Below are positions 44,293 to 54,767 of a DNA stretch of 64,000 bases, one piece after another; within the stretch, counting starts at the first letter, position 1, and the number at the start of each line of letters is the position of its first letter. The notes under the pieces were generated by a model, which worked only from the letters and a program-made list of their open reading frames with translations, had not been told where the DNA came from and ran no database searches. Both the position numbers and the translations under genes were made by a program. This DNA is from Pyrenophora tritici-repentis (lineage: Eukaryota > Ascomycota > Dothideomycetes > Pleosporales > Pleosporaceae), in contig NC_089397.1 in assembly GCF_003171515.1 (NCBI RefSeq), positions 1,240,001 through 1,304,000 on the forward strand, in the 5' to 3' direction.

Positions 44293-47200
44293 CTATTGCT
44301 GGTTCTGGTATTGGTAGTTGTGCTGTGCCGTTAGATATGACATGGCCGGGTACGTGCTGCCCTGATATTGCATCCCGTTGTTATTATCGTAGGACATCTC
44401 AGCAGTCAAAGCCTGGGTATCAGGTGTATAATAGGAAGGAAAAGGCGCAGTCGTCGTGTCAATCGGGGAGTCTGTGTACAGTGACTGCTGTTGTTGAACA
44501 GTACTGATTGGTGTCATTCCATACTGCTCAAGTCCGTTTTGCATGTTGCCATTCTGGTATGGCTGACGACGCACCGTCAACCCGTTTGCGTAACCGATCT
44601 GTGGCTTCGGAGGGGCTTGAAGTCCTGGATATGTTTGATTGGAATAGGAAGCCGTGTTGTTCGCAACGTAGTTGGCATACCCACTGGTCTGTACCATTTG
44701 TGGTGGCGGATACGTTTGCATGGTAGCCGATACACCTTGCGGCTTCAGGTCCTCCGAGAACAGGCTTTTGGGGTCAATACCAGGTGCATAGGCTGCCTTG
44801 GGGTTGTATCGCGACGGGTTATCAACTGATGAGCGGCTGGGCGTAATAGAAAGTTTGCGGCTCTCGGGTAGCTCTACAACGGGGCTTATGATGCTATCCG
44901 CGTTGAGATGCTTCTGGTCTACAAGCGGAAGAATGGGCATGCTGATCTGTTCCATATGCTTCGCTAGGTGGACAGTCAACTTCTTCCAGCTGTTGCAGAT
45001 ATTCCCACAGAATCGGCACGGCTCATCCTTTGGTTGCTTTGCCGTATCGCGGCGACATTGCTCGACAATAGTCCAGATATCGTCTGTGTATGCATTAGTG
45101 GTTGCTGATGACGGATTATCACGCTTTGTACCTTGATCGCCGGTCGCTGAAGCCTCCTTGTTTCCCCCTCTACCAGTACGTTGGCGTGGTTCGGCAATCT
45201 TGTGCTCTCGAACCAGATGCTGTACAAAATTGTCCTTTCGGTAGCATGTGTGGCTGCAATCGGCAATATGGCATGTCCAGTTTTCCAATTGACGATGTCG
45301 CTCATTCTCGTGTCGAACCCAATCAGCTTTACGCTTGAATGACTTGGGCTCGCCGCAATTAGGAAAGGTACAGGTGAAGGGCTGGACATCCTCATGCACG
45401 TGTTTAGTCCAGTCAGACGGTTTGTAGAATTTCTTGACTTTGAAGCACAGCGGACACTCAAACTCAGCCGGAAGTCGTTTGACTGGGGGTAACGGCACTC
45501 CTGTCGGGAACGCAGCCGGGGCAACATTACCCTCTAGAAGAGGCTCGCCATCTTCCTCCGGAGATCCAGGACCAGACACTTGGAAACCGATGAAAGGGGC
45601 ATCGGCGTCCTTTGCTCCGGCTCGGGGAGGAAGCGATTTTGCCTCGCCACCAAGATCCGTGCAAAATCCACCAGATGCACACGCTTTATTCTGCACGGCG
45701 CTAAGGTGCTTGACTTTAAACTCCAAGAGCCTTTTGTACCTGCGCATCTGTTCCTGGGTGATGCGTTCAACCATGAAGTCAGCCAGGCGTGGATTGAGCT
45801 GTCGAGCATGAGTCCGGAACCCATCATAGGTCGGAATGATTGGATCAGTGCGAACTGAGAGATCCATAGATACGGGGTCCTGATCGTCATCCTCGTCATC
45901 TCCAGCTGGACTTGGCTGTGCAGAGGGCTTGGTAGCTTCAGTGTCGGCAAGTGGCGAGGCCAGCATAGGCATAGGTGGACCTCCATGTTGTGTCATGAGC
46001 TCAGCGAGACCGGGTGACCTGCCTATGTCACTTCTGCTTCGGGTGCGTTTGATAACGTTTCGAGGACCCTTGTACCACGGCCCTGTTGATGTAGACAGTC
46101 CAGTGAAACCTGTCATATTTCCATCTTTGCTGTTACTACTCAAGTTTGAGTCAACCCGGGGCGATTTTGGACGGCCCCAACTACCGATTCGCCTCGGCTT
46201 ATCGATGCTGGGTTCTCTTGATTTCTCTGGAATTGGATCGGGTTGTTGTACAGGTATGCTACTTTTGCGTTTCAGGAGACCACTCGGTGCGCGCTTGGGG
46301 AGTATATTTTCCAAGAAGCTGGGGCGGCGCTGTCGCTCCTTGCTCTTCTTCGGGTCAGGTTCAATCAGTTTGGCTACACCTGGTGATGCACGAAGGCTAC
46401 CAAGATCTGACTCGCTGAGACGGCGTGAACCAACAGTAGCGGCAAGTGATGCTTGTTCGACATCCTTCGCCCGTAAACGGAAACGCATCATTGCGGCATT
46501 TGAAGTAGGTGGCTGATAGCGAGCAGAGGGGTTCGAAATCTGTGGTGATTGTGACGGCACATCTACCCATGGCTTGACAATGCCGCCAATCTTTGACATT
46601 GTCTCTTGGGTAGGAGGGAAATAGGAACTCTCGACATAGCTTGCGTTGACATCTATGGCGGCAGGTGGGGACTCGGGTTCTGCTGAATCCTCGTCATCGT
46701 AATCGTAGTCGCCATAATCGCTCCGCTCATCGACGTATACACCGGGTCCTGGTATACCACTATCGTCGATGCGATCGAAGTCGGTACGCACACCCAAGCC
46801 AAAGCTACTAACTGGAGCTCGACGCTGAACATCGTTATGGCTTTTCGCTCTCCGTCGGCCTGCAATAGGCTTGAGTAGATTGTTGGAGGCTCCAGTATCA
46901 CCCGCTTCGCTTCCAACCTCGCTCTTTGTGAGCCACTCCTGCACTTCAAGTTTCTTCTCCTCCTTGGATCGCTGTTCAGCAATCTGTTCTATACTGGGTA
47001 TCCACACATCTCCTATCCTGTGGCGTTGGTCAGGATTGAGGCCAGTTTGCCCGGATGATCCTGTCGCCAGCCACGAGCCATCTTCATTACGCTCTGGCCC
47101 ACGAACTCGCGGTTGCCCATGCATTTGCAGTTGTGATTCTTCTTCCTCATCAGAGTTGTCATTGTGGGTGTAGGGAGATAGATGGTTCCCGGAATGTCGG

Positions 47201-48159
47201 CTTCCGTAACTTCGCTTGCTAACTGGTCCACTGTTGTCCGAGTGTGAGGGTGAGTCTTCCCCACTGTAGTTTTCTACACGCACGATGGGGCTCGTCATGT
47301 GCCGCGTAAGAGGTCGAGGATTCACCAGTGGCTCGTTCCCAGGGCTATTCGTCAACGCCGGACTTCGTATCTGCTTTGCAGGCGTTCCATGCTGGAATTG
47401 AGGGGTATGGCTGGGGGGCGTCGATATGCTACCTGCGTAATGCAGTGAGGGGAACGCTGAACTTTCCTCGCCTAGTGCCGGACTAGAATTGTTGGTCGCG
47501 CTGGGTGTCAGTAATTGGTGATGTGGATCCAGGGAGTTATTGTGTGGAAGTATGGATGGCTGGGCGTTGTAGGTGTTCAGCGTGCCTGGGCTTAGAACTG
47601 ACATGTCAACATTCCCTTGATAGGATGGGAAATTGCTGGTGGAGCCATTCTCTGTAAAGCTAAGACCATTGAATTCGTCGAGAAGGTGTCCATTGAAGTT
47701 CGTAGTCGTAGTCGCATAGGCAGTGGGATCTTGATAGTTTGGATCACTCATGTAACCAGCTTCAGGGCTAAAGTGTTCTACCGAATGCGCAGGTGAGATA
47801 TTTGGACCGTTGGCATAGTAAGAACCTGGAGAAAGACCGTAGTTTTGTGATTGATTATACGAAGAGGGCGGGGGGTAAGACATGTCAGGGTGAAGTGAAG
47901 AGTCAAGAGAGGATCCAACATTCGGAGTGAAGATAGTTTCATGCCCAGGGGTGTTGGACGAAGCAAGTGACACCATGGACCCGTCGTAGGCCATGGATGC
48001 CGGTTCTGCCGAGAAGGCAAATGCGCCTTGCGCATCTGGCATTAGGAAGTTCCCGGCGGCAGGTGCAGGATGATAGCCGTTAGCCTGCACATCTTGAAGG
48101 TGGCGCTGCTGGCGCCGAGGATCCAGGTAGGGCTGCGTAGGGGTATCGATTGCTTGCAT
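44293..48159 (-). CDS. Large C2H2 zinc-finger transcription factor, single exon
   Basis: One uninterrupted frame of 1,288 residues starting at ATG 48159 (MQAIDTPTQPYLDPRRQQRH). The N-terminal two thirds are disordered and rich in Ser, Pro, Asn and Tyr, likely activation regions. Zinc fingers lie at about residues 898-990: FECPLCFKVKKFYKPSDWTK, FTCTFPNCGEPKSFKRKADW and WTCHIADCSHTCYRKDNF, each followed by paired His. A further CRFCGNICNSWKKLTVHLAK finger is at about 1046. The C-terminus is again Tyr/Gln/Asn-rich. An upstream gap of 2.7 kb suggests a long 5' leader and complex promoter, usual for developmental regulators. The finger order and spacing resemble the two other C2H2 genes here, pointing to old paralogy. 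The specific regulator is not identified. Confidence 0.88.
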   Translation of the reverse strand: MQAIDTPTQPYLDPRRQQRHLQDVQANGYHPAPAAGNFLMPDAQGAFAFSAEPASMAYDGSMVSLASSNTPGHETIFTPNVGSSLDSSLHPDMSYPPPSSYNQSQNYGLSPGSYYANGPNISPAHSVEHFSPEAGYMSDPNYQDPTAYATTTTNFNGHLLDEFNGLSFTENGSTSNFPSYQGNVDMSVLSPGTLNTYNAQPSILPHNNSLDPHHQLLTPSATNNSSPALGEESSAFPSLHYAGSISTPPSHTPQFQHGTPAKQIRSPALTNSPGNEPLVNPRPLTRHMTSPIVRVENYSGEDSPSHSDNSGPVSKRSYGSRHSGNHLSPYTHNDNSDEEEESQLQMHGQPRVRGPERNEDGSWLATGSSGQTGLNPDQRHRIGDVWIPSIEQIAEQRSKEEKKLEVQEWLTKSEVGSEAGDTGASNNLLKPIAGRRRAKSHNDVQRRAPVSSFGLGVRTDFDRIDDSGIPGPGVYVDERSDYGDYDYDDEDSAEPESPPAAIDVNASYVESSYFPPTQETMSKIGGIVKPWVDVPSQSPQISNPSARYQPPTSNAAMMRFRLRAKDVEQASLAATVGSRRLSESDLGSLRASPGVAKLIEPDPKKSKERQRRPSFLENILPKRAPSGLLKRKSSIPVQQPDPIPEKSREPSIDKPRRIGSWGRPKSPRVDSNLSSNSKDGNMTGFTGLSTSTGPWYKGPRNVIKRTRSRSDIGRSPGLAELMTQHGGPPMPMLASPLADTEATKPSAQPSPAGDDEDDDQDPVSMDLSVRTDPIIPTYDGFRTHARQLNPRLADFMVERITQEQMRRYKRLLEFKVKHLSAVQNKACASGGFCTDLGGEAKSLPPRAGAKDADAPFIGFQVSGPGSPEEDGEPLLEGNVAPAAFPTGVPLPPVKRLPAEFECPLCFKVKKFYKPSDWTKHVHEDVQPFTCTFPNCGEPKSFKRKADWVRHENERHRQLENWTCHIADCSHTCYRKDNFVQHLVREHKIAEPRQRTGRGGNKEASATGDQGTKRDNPSSATTNAYTDDIWTIVEQCRRDTAKQPKDEPCRFCGNICNSWKKLTVHLAKHMEQISMPILPLVDQKHLNADSIISPVVELPESRKLSITPSRSSVDNPSRYNPKAAYAPGIDPKSLFSEDLKPQGVSATMQTYPPPQMVQTSGYANYVANNTASYSNQTYPGLQAPPKPQIGYANGLTVRRQPYQNGNMQNGLEQYGMTPISTVQQQQSLYTDSPIDTTTAPFPSYYTPDTQALTAEMSYDNNNGMQYQGSTYPAMSYLTAQHNYQYQNQQ

Positions 48160-50852
48160 CGTTACTCCAACTGCACTGGAATGCCAGAGGCTGACTGGAA
48201 AGCGTATAAGATGACGATGCTTGAAGGAAGGTGGCGACGAGTAGTGTGGTGTAGGATGGTAACGTGACTCGCAGGCACTGCTCAGGGTGGCATAGTGCTG
48301 CCTGAAAGGTTACTAATGACGATTATGCGAGAGTGGAAAAGCCAGGAGAAGAGGGGAAGTGTCGCAACGCGTCTGGGTGCGCAAATAGATTGGTCAGAGA
48401 GCGAAATAGACAGAAGAAGCTATCGCGGCGTGACCGAAGGCGAAAGACGTCAGACAGCTAGCTGAAGCTGGAGTGAACTGGCGATCTGCCTTGCGCAGGG
48501 CGGGACTCTGGAGCCGTTGTGGCTAGAGGCAGTGTCGGCACTCTAGGTAGTTATTGACAGGTCCAGGGGTGGGTCGCGAGCGATCTCGGGCGATTGCGTG
48601 CGCGAGTAACAGCAAAACAGCGCGAGATTCTATGAGGGTTGATAGAATCGGCGTGGAATTGATGTCGACGGTGGAGCCAGCCGCAGCAGCCAGGGAGACG
48701 TTCGAGGCACCGGTCAAGGCTGATTCCCCCAAGATGTGCAGAATGGGAGGCAAGACCGGGGTAGAGGGGCTGCACGCCAAGCACACGCTGTTCACCTTGT
48801 CGAAACAATGCGGGCGCAGGTTGGTCTGGCGTCGGGACAGTCGTGAGAGAGACAAGAGGTGGACTGAAAACAAGCGCGACGGTACGACGGCAACTTGTGA
48901 GCTTGACTGGCGTGTCGAGGCAGATTTGCAGCTGCGTGACGGCCTCTTGGCAAGCTTGATACAGGCGATACAGGCGATACAGGCGGCACAGCCTCAGTTG
49001 GTATAGGTACAGAAGCGGGAGCCGGGGGCTGGCGGGGCGAGCGAGTGGCTATGCCTCGATTCCAGAGTGCACCAAGATGTCCGTATTGTTCAATGCCTGT
49101 GGAGCAGTTGCAGTCATGGCTTTGCGAGGGAGAGTTTTACGCTTCAGACGCGGCTTCAGACGGGAAGCAAATAGCCTGACCTCATCTACCGCCCGCGTAC
49201 GCTGGCGCTTAGCACTTCAGCAGCCGATGCCGATGCTATATAAAGGCAGGCCAAGGCTGCGGTCGCAGGTCGTCTCATACACGTGCCATGACAGCAGCAT
49301 TTGCTACTAAGGGAACGGAGGGATATCGAAGATGCATTGCCTCGGTCCGCTCTTGTTGCATGTCAGACTGGCAGTGTTGCCATTAGATAGGTAGGATGAC
49401 CTGATTTAACCATAAGCCATGTTTGGCGATGAAGCTTTCCTAGCCACGTCGCAAGCGGGTAGGGTAGTGGCTGGCCCCAGTGCGGTAGGGTACTAGGTAG
49501 AGCCATGCCGGATAGCGTCCCGGACGATAGTGGGGCACCTCGGGAATATGGCCAAAGAGCTCCTCGACCTGCTGTCTTCAGCGTACACTTTCTTCAATGA
49601 GACTAGAGCTGGCACGTAAGCTGTTGTCTATGAGCTTGGGCGAGTAGTCTGGCGGAAATAGGAATTTCGCTTCGCCTCGACCAGCTAGTAGGAGTGAGCC
49701 GCGCACATGAATAGGTTGTGATATATAGTTACAGTGTGGGCCATGAAACGCACTGCCGGTGTTGGAGGCTATGCACTTTTACCAGCTACAACTCCCTTGG
49801 CAACCGGCAACGCGGTCGCATCTTGGGTCAATCCAAGGCATAGGCGAAAGATTCGATTCGAGGTATGTTGAGATGGTAGCAGATACTAGGACGACTGGAA
49901 ATGCACAGTAATGTAAGGTTCCCGCTGTAGGGTCTCGAGCAGCATGCGGCCGTGATTGAAGAGGCTGACGTCATCAAGTTCTCGTGAACCCGAGCTTTTG
50001 AAGCTGTCGTGAATTCAATCGTAGTCGTCTGAGTCTGGGCCCTGCATCCACAATTGTTCTTCTGTACTCGGTTGGTCTCGGACTAAGATATAGACATCTA
50101 GTCGAGATATCCACTACGACGGCCGCAAGCACATAGTGTACTGCCGAACACACCCCAACGGCTTTCATCAAGTCTATCCGCGAGCCGGAAAGAGTGTTTT
50201 GCTGGACTGTTGCAGAGAGGTTTTGCTAGATGATGGATGAGGCTCTAAGACCAGGCTAACCACATGCGTGGAAGTCACACCCGTTTCGCGATCTGGCTGC
50301 GGGCAGGCGCAAGCGGTGCATCGCGCGGCACCTGCAACCTTCGGTGGAACGGAGACTAAGAGACCCAAAGCATCCACTTCACCCACGGCCGCGAAGATGT
50401 CCCGGCAATTGCTTCGCGGAGCATTTTTCCCTCTTCCCTCTACTCTGTCTCCTCCTCAGAACTACTATTATCACTTTTTTCCATCCCCGCGCTCCAACGC
50501 TTGGGACTTCCTACACACCATTGATTGCGTTTGCATGTGACAACGTCACCAGACTAATTTAACACCAGTTCTGTAACCCAGGGGACATCTCAAGCCATTG
50601 GAGAGCTGTACAACAACTACCACAAATTTCGCTCATCTCATACGACGGTAAAGCACCGGCTCTTTTAAGACGAGAAAAAAGCACCAGCATATTGCACACA
50701 TACTTTGGGCCACATACCCTCTGCAAATACTCAACTTTGAGCCTTTGGAGAAAGCTGCAGTCCTCGCGATATCCTCTTTCCTTGGAGACTGCCAGATCTC
50801 CGCTTTGAGCTGTAAGCGCCACGCGCCACATCGTCTTCCCCGCACCACAGCC
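48160..50852. other. Long gene-free upstream region
   Basis: 2.7 kb between the divergent starts of the large C2H2 gene and the next plus-strand gene. It contains a triplicated ATACAGGCG unit near 48959-48985. GC content is like that of the genes and open frames occur by chance on both strands (for example 48554-49006), but none has domain-like sequence. A long 5' untranslated leader, perhaps with introns or upstream ORFs, is likely. Confidence 0.5.
48959..48985. repeat. 9 bp microsatellite, three units
   Basis: Three consecutive ATACAGGCG units in the leader region of the large C2H2 gene. Confidence 0.7.
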
Positions 50853-52067
50853 ATGCCTGGACTGAACCAGATGATTCCCCGCCCCGACTCCAGGGAACTC
50901 CTTCCACCCCTCCTCGCCTGTCTATCAACGGCTAGTGCGTCAAAGGACGTACCTCCGGGCCTCCTACCTCTTCTGTCGCCTATCCTTCGTCAACGAGTAC
51001 AGCTCCTATCATCCACTGAGTGGCTCTCGCTGCTTTGCTGGGACCAAGAAGTGGCAGGACGTCTACCACAAATCATCGAAACGATCAATGTAGAGCCGCA
51101 TCCGTCCTCGGGCGAGATCGAAGTGGAGGAGCCAGACCAAATACTGTACAGGCGGTCAGATCCCGAGACACTACACTCGAAATTGATACTGGGCGAATAC
51201 AACCTCATACCTACATATCTTTGGTGCACAGGTGGAGAGGGAGGGAGTCGATGGCTACTGGCTGAGCTGAGAGGGACAGCGGACGCCGAGGACGGCACCG
51301 AATGGTTTGAAAGCATCGCCGAAGCTGACGAAGCGGGATTCAGGCGAAAGCCAATCCCAGGCAAGAGCAACGGCATCAAACCTCAAGAGTTGACAATACA
51401 AGCGGAACCTGCTGTGACAGAGGAGGACGACGATGGCTCGTATTGGGCTGCCTACGATCAGACACCCGGACGTACACCGCAGCCACAACGTTCCCCTGCT
51501 CCACGAGCCAGCGGTACGACGCAAATCGGACCCACGCAATCAGAACTTGAATACTTTGCGCGCTACGCCTCTGAGGTGCAGCCTGCGCTAGACGCGCACG
51601 ACCCAGACGAGGAAAACCCGGCGGCCGGTGAGTCTACTCTCAACGGCAATGCGCTCAGCTACAACCGGATGCCCCAGACGGAACCCCTGGAGACATCCAA
51701 CCTTGGTCCTAATGGTTACGACTCGTCCATGCCACCGGCGTATACGAACAATCTCAATGTCGGCGCTATCCACGGCAATGACAGCGCAGTACATCTCGAA
51801 TCAACCGTACAGGACCAAGGCGCTGCAACCAGTGAGCTCAGCCACCCTAGGCCCTCATCTTCTGCTTCTTCAATTTCCGTGGAGAGACTGGAACGCAAGG
51901 CACAAGACTCAAGCCAGGCAGAGCTTGCCATCAAGCAACATATCAGCACAGATATCAAGAGCTTGTTCCGCTTGGCGAGAGCGTCGGGCATCGATAGGGA
52001 AGAGTTTGAAAGAATCATCCAAAGGGAACTTGAGGTGCTACCGTTCCTTGAGCAGGAGATGTCGTAG
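50853..52067 (+). CDS. Conserved-looking acidic protein of unknown function
   Basis: Single exon of 404 residues from ATG 50853 (MPGLNQMIPRPDSRELLPPL); the frame is open further upstream but with no ATG, so this start is chosen. The first ~130 residues look folded and helical (LLPPLLACLS, VPPGLLPLLSPILRQRVQLL, STEWLSLLCWDQEVAGRLPQ), followed by YLWCTGGEGGSRWLLAELR. The middle is acidic and disordered. The C-terminus is a charged amphipathic helix (SLFRLARASGIDREEFERII). Codon use and coherence suggest a real gene. No motif I can name gives a function; there is no signal peptide or membrane segment. Its 3' end converges on SPC2 with 272 bases between them. Confidence 0.72.
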   Translation: MPGLNQMIPRPDSRELLPPLLACLSTASASKDVPPGLLPLLSPILRQRVQLLSSTEWLSLLCWDQEVAGRLPQIIETINVEPHPSSGEIEVEEPDQILYRRSDPETLHSKLILGEYNLIPTYLWCTGGEGGSRWLLAELRGTADAEDGTEWFESIAEADEAGFRRKPIPGKSNGIKPQELTIQAEPAVTEEDDDGSYWAAYDQTPGRTPQPQRSPAPRASGTTQIGPTQSELEYFARYASEVQPALDAHDPDEENPAAGESTLNGNALSYNRMPQTEPLETSNLGPNGYDSSMPPAYTNNLNVGAIHGNDSAVHLESTVQDQGAATSELSHPRPSSSASSISVERLERKAQDSSQAELAIKQHISTDIKSLFRLARASGIDREEFERIIQRELEVLPFLEQEMS

Positions 52068-52339
52068 ATTGGATACAGGAGTCATCGCTCACATCAGCAT
52101 TTTTTTGGCGTTAGTAGCATGTCATTCCTAGCTAGTAAAACTCGACATAACTTTGAACAAGGTCTTCCGATGCATTGGTGACGAATTCTGCCAATATAAC
52201 TCCCGCATACTTTTTGCCGTGCTCTGAATTCTCACACTTAGAGTAGGCAATGCCCTGCCTCTCATATATGTGCATTCCCTGCTGAACCATGCACCCAGTC
52301 CTCAGCTATCTTCCTCCAAACGCACGAACAACTCCCTCA

Positions 52340-53144
52340 CTACCTCCGCTTCTGCGCATCACCGCTCGCAAACTTGGCGCCGCTAGCCTTGAGCTGTTGC
52401 AGAACATCTATGGCATTGGAGCTGTTCAAGTTCATCGTCGTGTCCATGCCTGCGCTTCCCCGTCCAATCTCCTCTACGACATTGTTAGGGTCCGCAGCGC
52501 CGATGACCGGGACTTCAGAAGCGAGCCATTGCTGAAAGGGTTTCGCAACAAAGTAGCCATCTGCGGTGAACCAGCGGGTCATGGGCGCGCGGATGTGGAG
52601 GGTTTGCTTTGGGTTCGAGGCGTAGGGTGCGGGTGTGAAGACGACGTCGCATTCATAGATTGGGATGTGTTTCTTGGTGTGTGATGATATCCTCACCTGT
52701 TTTTGATTGGCTTGTTAGCAACTGCGCGCGGTCGGTTCGAAAGGGCTGCCACGTACCTTGCCGGTCTTGCCTTCTCCCTCGTACACAACACCCTTTTCCA
52801 CGATCCAGAGCCAGAAGCTGAACGCGCCATTTAAAATGAAGTAGGCAACGACGGCCGGGAGGGTGAATGGCTTGCTGGCTTCCCAGCCGAACTTCCAGTC
52901 GTAGTAGAAGAGGGCGCCGGCGATGGTGACGGCTGTGTAGCCGAGGACTAATCGTACGTCGGTCTGGGTGTGGATTTGCTTGAATTTGAGCGAGTTGAGG
53001 TAGTTGGGCAGCGCATCGTCTGTTGTGTTCTTGAGGTCTGCGAGTAGTCTTTAGTACATACACTGGGAATTAATGGAGAGGTAGTAAGTGCTGGTGGGTC
53101 ATACCAGAAAGTGAGTGCACTGCAATTTTCTGAGTCGCCGACAT
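52340..53144 (-). CDS. SPC2: Signal peptidase complex subunit 2
   Basis: Three exons on the minus strand: 53144-53105, 53037-52757 and 52696-52340; introns 67 and 60 bp; 678 coding bases, 225 residues. SPC2 (SPCS2, SPC25) is a small ER membrane subunit of the signal peptidase complex that links it to the Sec61 channel. After MSATQKIAVHSLSDLKNTTD come two transmembrane segments typical of the family, LGYTAVTIAGALFYYDWKFG and VVAYFILNGAFSFWLWIVEK, with a very short connecting loop, then a soluble domain with YECDVVFTPAPY and TRWFTADGYFV. The start is fixed by exon 1. It is divergent from EMC3, with 273 bp between the ATGs. Confidence 0.93.
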
Positions 53145-53417
53145 GATGAGATTAAGACTTTTTTTCGTATATAGACTGGACAGGATTAAAAGGGTAGCAG
53201 TGCAGTCTGGGAGCTCTTCCAGAGTTGGTAGATGTATCTTTGGTGGATGGACACCTTTCCATAAGGGCAAAGCGCGGACCCTGGTCATCCCGCCGGAGCC
53301 TCAGCGGCGGGAGCTTCAACTCGGTCGTCGTCGTCGCGCACCAACAACCCACCGACCACCTCCACCCCTCCACGCCTCGCTGCATCACGCCCGTCCTCTC
53401 CGTCCACTACCGGCACC
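53145..53417. promoter_or_regulatory. Compact divergent promoter, SPC2 and EMC3
   Basis: Only 273 bp separate the two ATGs, so both ER-membrane genes almost certainly share regulatory sequence. It contains GC-rich stretches and a CCACC-rich region near EMC3; no site is assigned. Confidence 0.6.
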
Positions 53418-54767
53418 ATGGCACAGCCTGTAGTTCAGACGATCCATCGGGATCCCGCCCTGTTGTACGTGCGCCGCTGTTGATAGATGGGATGAAAGCG
53501 ACTCAACTAACAATTCTACAGCTGGTGGATACTTCTCCCCATTACAGTGGTTATGGTACTTCTCCTATGCTCTGTCTCAATTCATGGACCCAATTAACAA
53601 TTTCCGTTCAGGTCCTCACCGGCATCCTGCGCCACTACGCCATGACTTTACTCCAAACCACGCCCAAGAAACAGGAACTGGCCAAGATCCGGCAACAGCG
53701 CTCCCTCATCCGCGGCGTCAACCTGCGAACGAATGCCCAGGTGCTTTCCCCCAATGCCTTTGCTACGCGTAAAGCCTTCATGGTGCAGGCCTACCAAGAA
53801 GGCAGGTTTCTGGCTGAGCCGGAGCTGAGAGGGAAACCGAGACCGAATCCTATGAGCGACCCGGCGGCCATGGAGGGCATGATGGGCATGATGAAGGGAC
53901 AAATGACGATGATGATTCCGCAGACGCTGATTATGGGGTGGATCAATGCCTTCTTTTCGGGCTTCGTTATTAGTAAGTCTTCCATTTCACTATGTGGGTT
54001 CCCGGGGCAGAAACCAAGGCCGCTCGTGTCATTCGACTTTTTCGTAGAGCATTCCCAATCTGGAGACGCCACCCCTGAGCGAGTGAGAGGATAGATTCGG
54101 CATCTCGTCAAACCTCTTCTCCTGCACATGTCAGCTACCGCTCGCTACTCGGGCATTGAGGATTGCGCTAGAGATTGGGGTGTTGCGATTGCATTCCTTT
54201 CGATCCATGTGGCTATGCGCTACTCCACATATCGAATATGGCAAATATGGCGGAGCGGCTGGTCGGACCATCACGTCGGATACGTTTGAGCGGGCACTCG
54301 GCAAGCATCGAACTTCGGCCCTGTGTGCAAAAAGCAAATATAGTCCTCGCTAACCGATACTACTCCACAGTGAAACTACCCTTCCCGTTGACGCCACAGT
54401 TCAAGTCCATGCTTCAATCTGGAGTGGGAACCCGTGATCTTGATGTCAGATGGGTATCCAGTTTGTCGTGGTACTTCCTTACCCTGTTCGGACTGCAGCC
54501 CGTTTATAACTTTATTCTCGGAAGCAACAATGGTATGTACAGCAGAACTTATTTCCAACTTGGGTTAAGCTAACCCCGGTGCACCCAGCCGCCAATCAGG
54601 TCACGCAACAGATGGCCATGGCCAATCCAGGCGCGGGTGGCATGATGGGTCCAGAGCAGGATCCAGATAAGCTCTTCTTGAGCGAAGCTGAGAATCTCGA
54701 GGTGCTGGAGCACCGATGGATTCTGGATGGCATTGAAGAGCGTCTCATTGCCAAAATGGGAGCGTGA
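53418..54767 (+). CDS. EMC3: ER membrane protein complex subunit 3
   Basis: Five exons: 53418-53464, 53522-53555, 53612-53972, 54371-54532 and 54589-54767; 783 coding bases, 260 residues. EMC3 is the Oxa1/YidC-type core of the EMC insertase, which places tail-anchored and multipass proteins in the ER membrane. Spliced exons give TIHRDPALLFWWILLPITVV as the first membrane segment, then the cytosolic coiled region (TTPKKQELAKIRQQRSL), PMSDPAAMEGMMGMMKGQM, the second segment (IMGWINAFFSGFVI), then the PFPLTPQFK block and WFLT-type third segment. The tiny 34 bp second exon is secure because it rebuilds the first membrane helix. Intron 3 is 398 bp, far longer than the others (56-57 bp). No defect seen. 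Confidence 0.95.
53973..54370 (+). other. Unusually long EMC3 intron 3 (398 bp)
   Basis: Donor GTAAGT, acceptor CCACAG with a GCTAACC branch-like element near 54350. Every other intron in this gene is 56 or 57 bp. The intron has no recognised transposon end or domain; a nested RNA, an alternative exon or an old insertion is possible. Confidence 0.7.

Noticed and set aside
48554..49006. 150-residue plus-strand frame upstream of the large C2H2 gene
   Set aside because: No recognisable fold, Arg-rich composition typical of chance frames in GC-balanced DNA, and the end is made of the ATACAGGCG repeat.
53225..54094. 289-residue plus-strand frame through the EMC3 locus
   Set aside because: It reads through introns 1 and 2 and into intron 3; the spliced EMC3 model explains all conserved segments.
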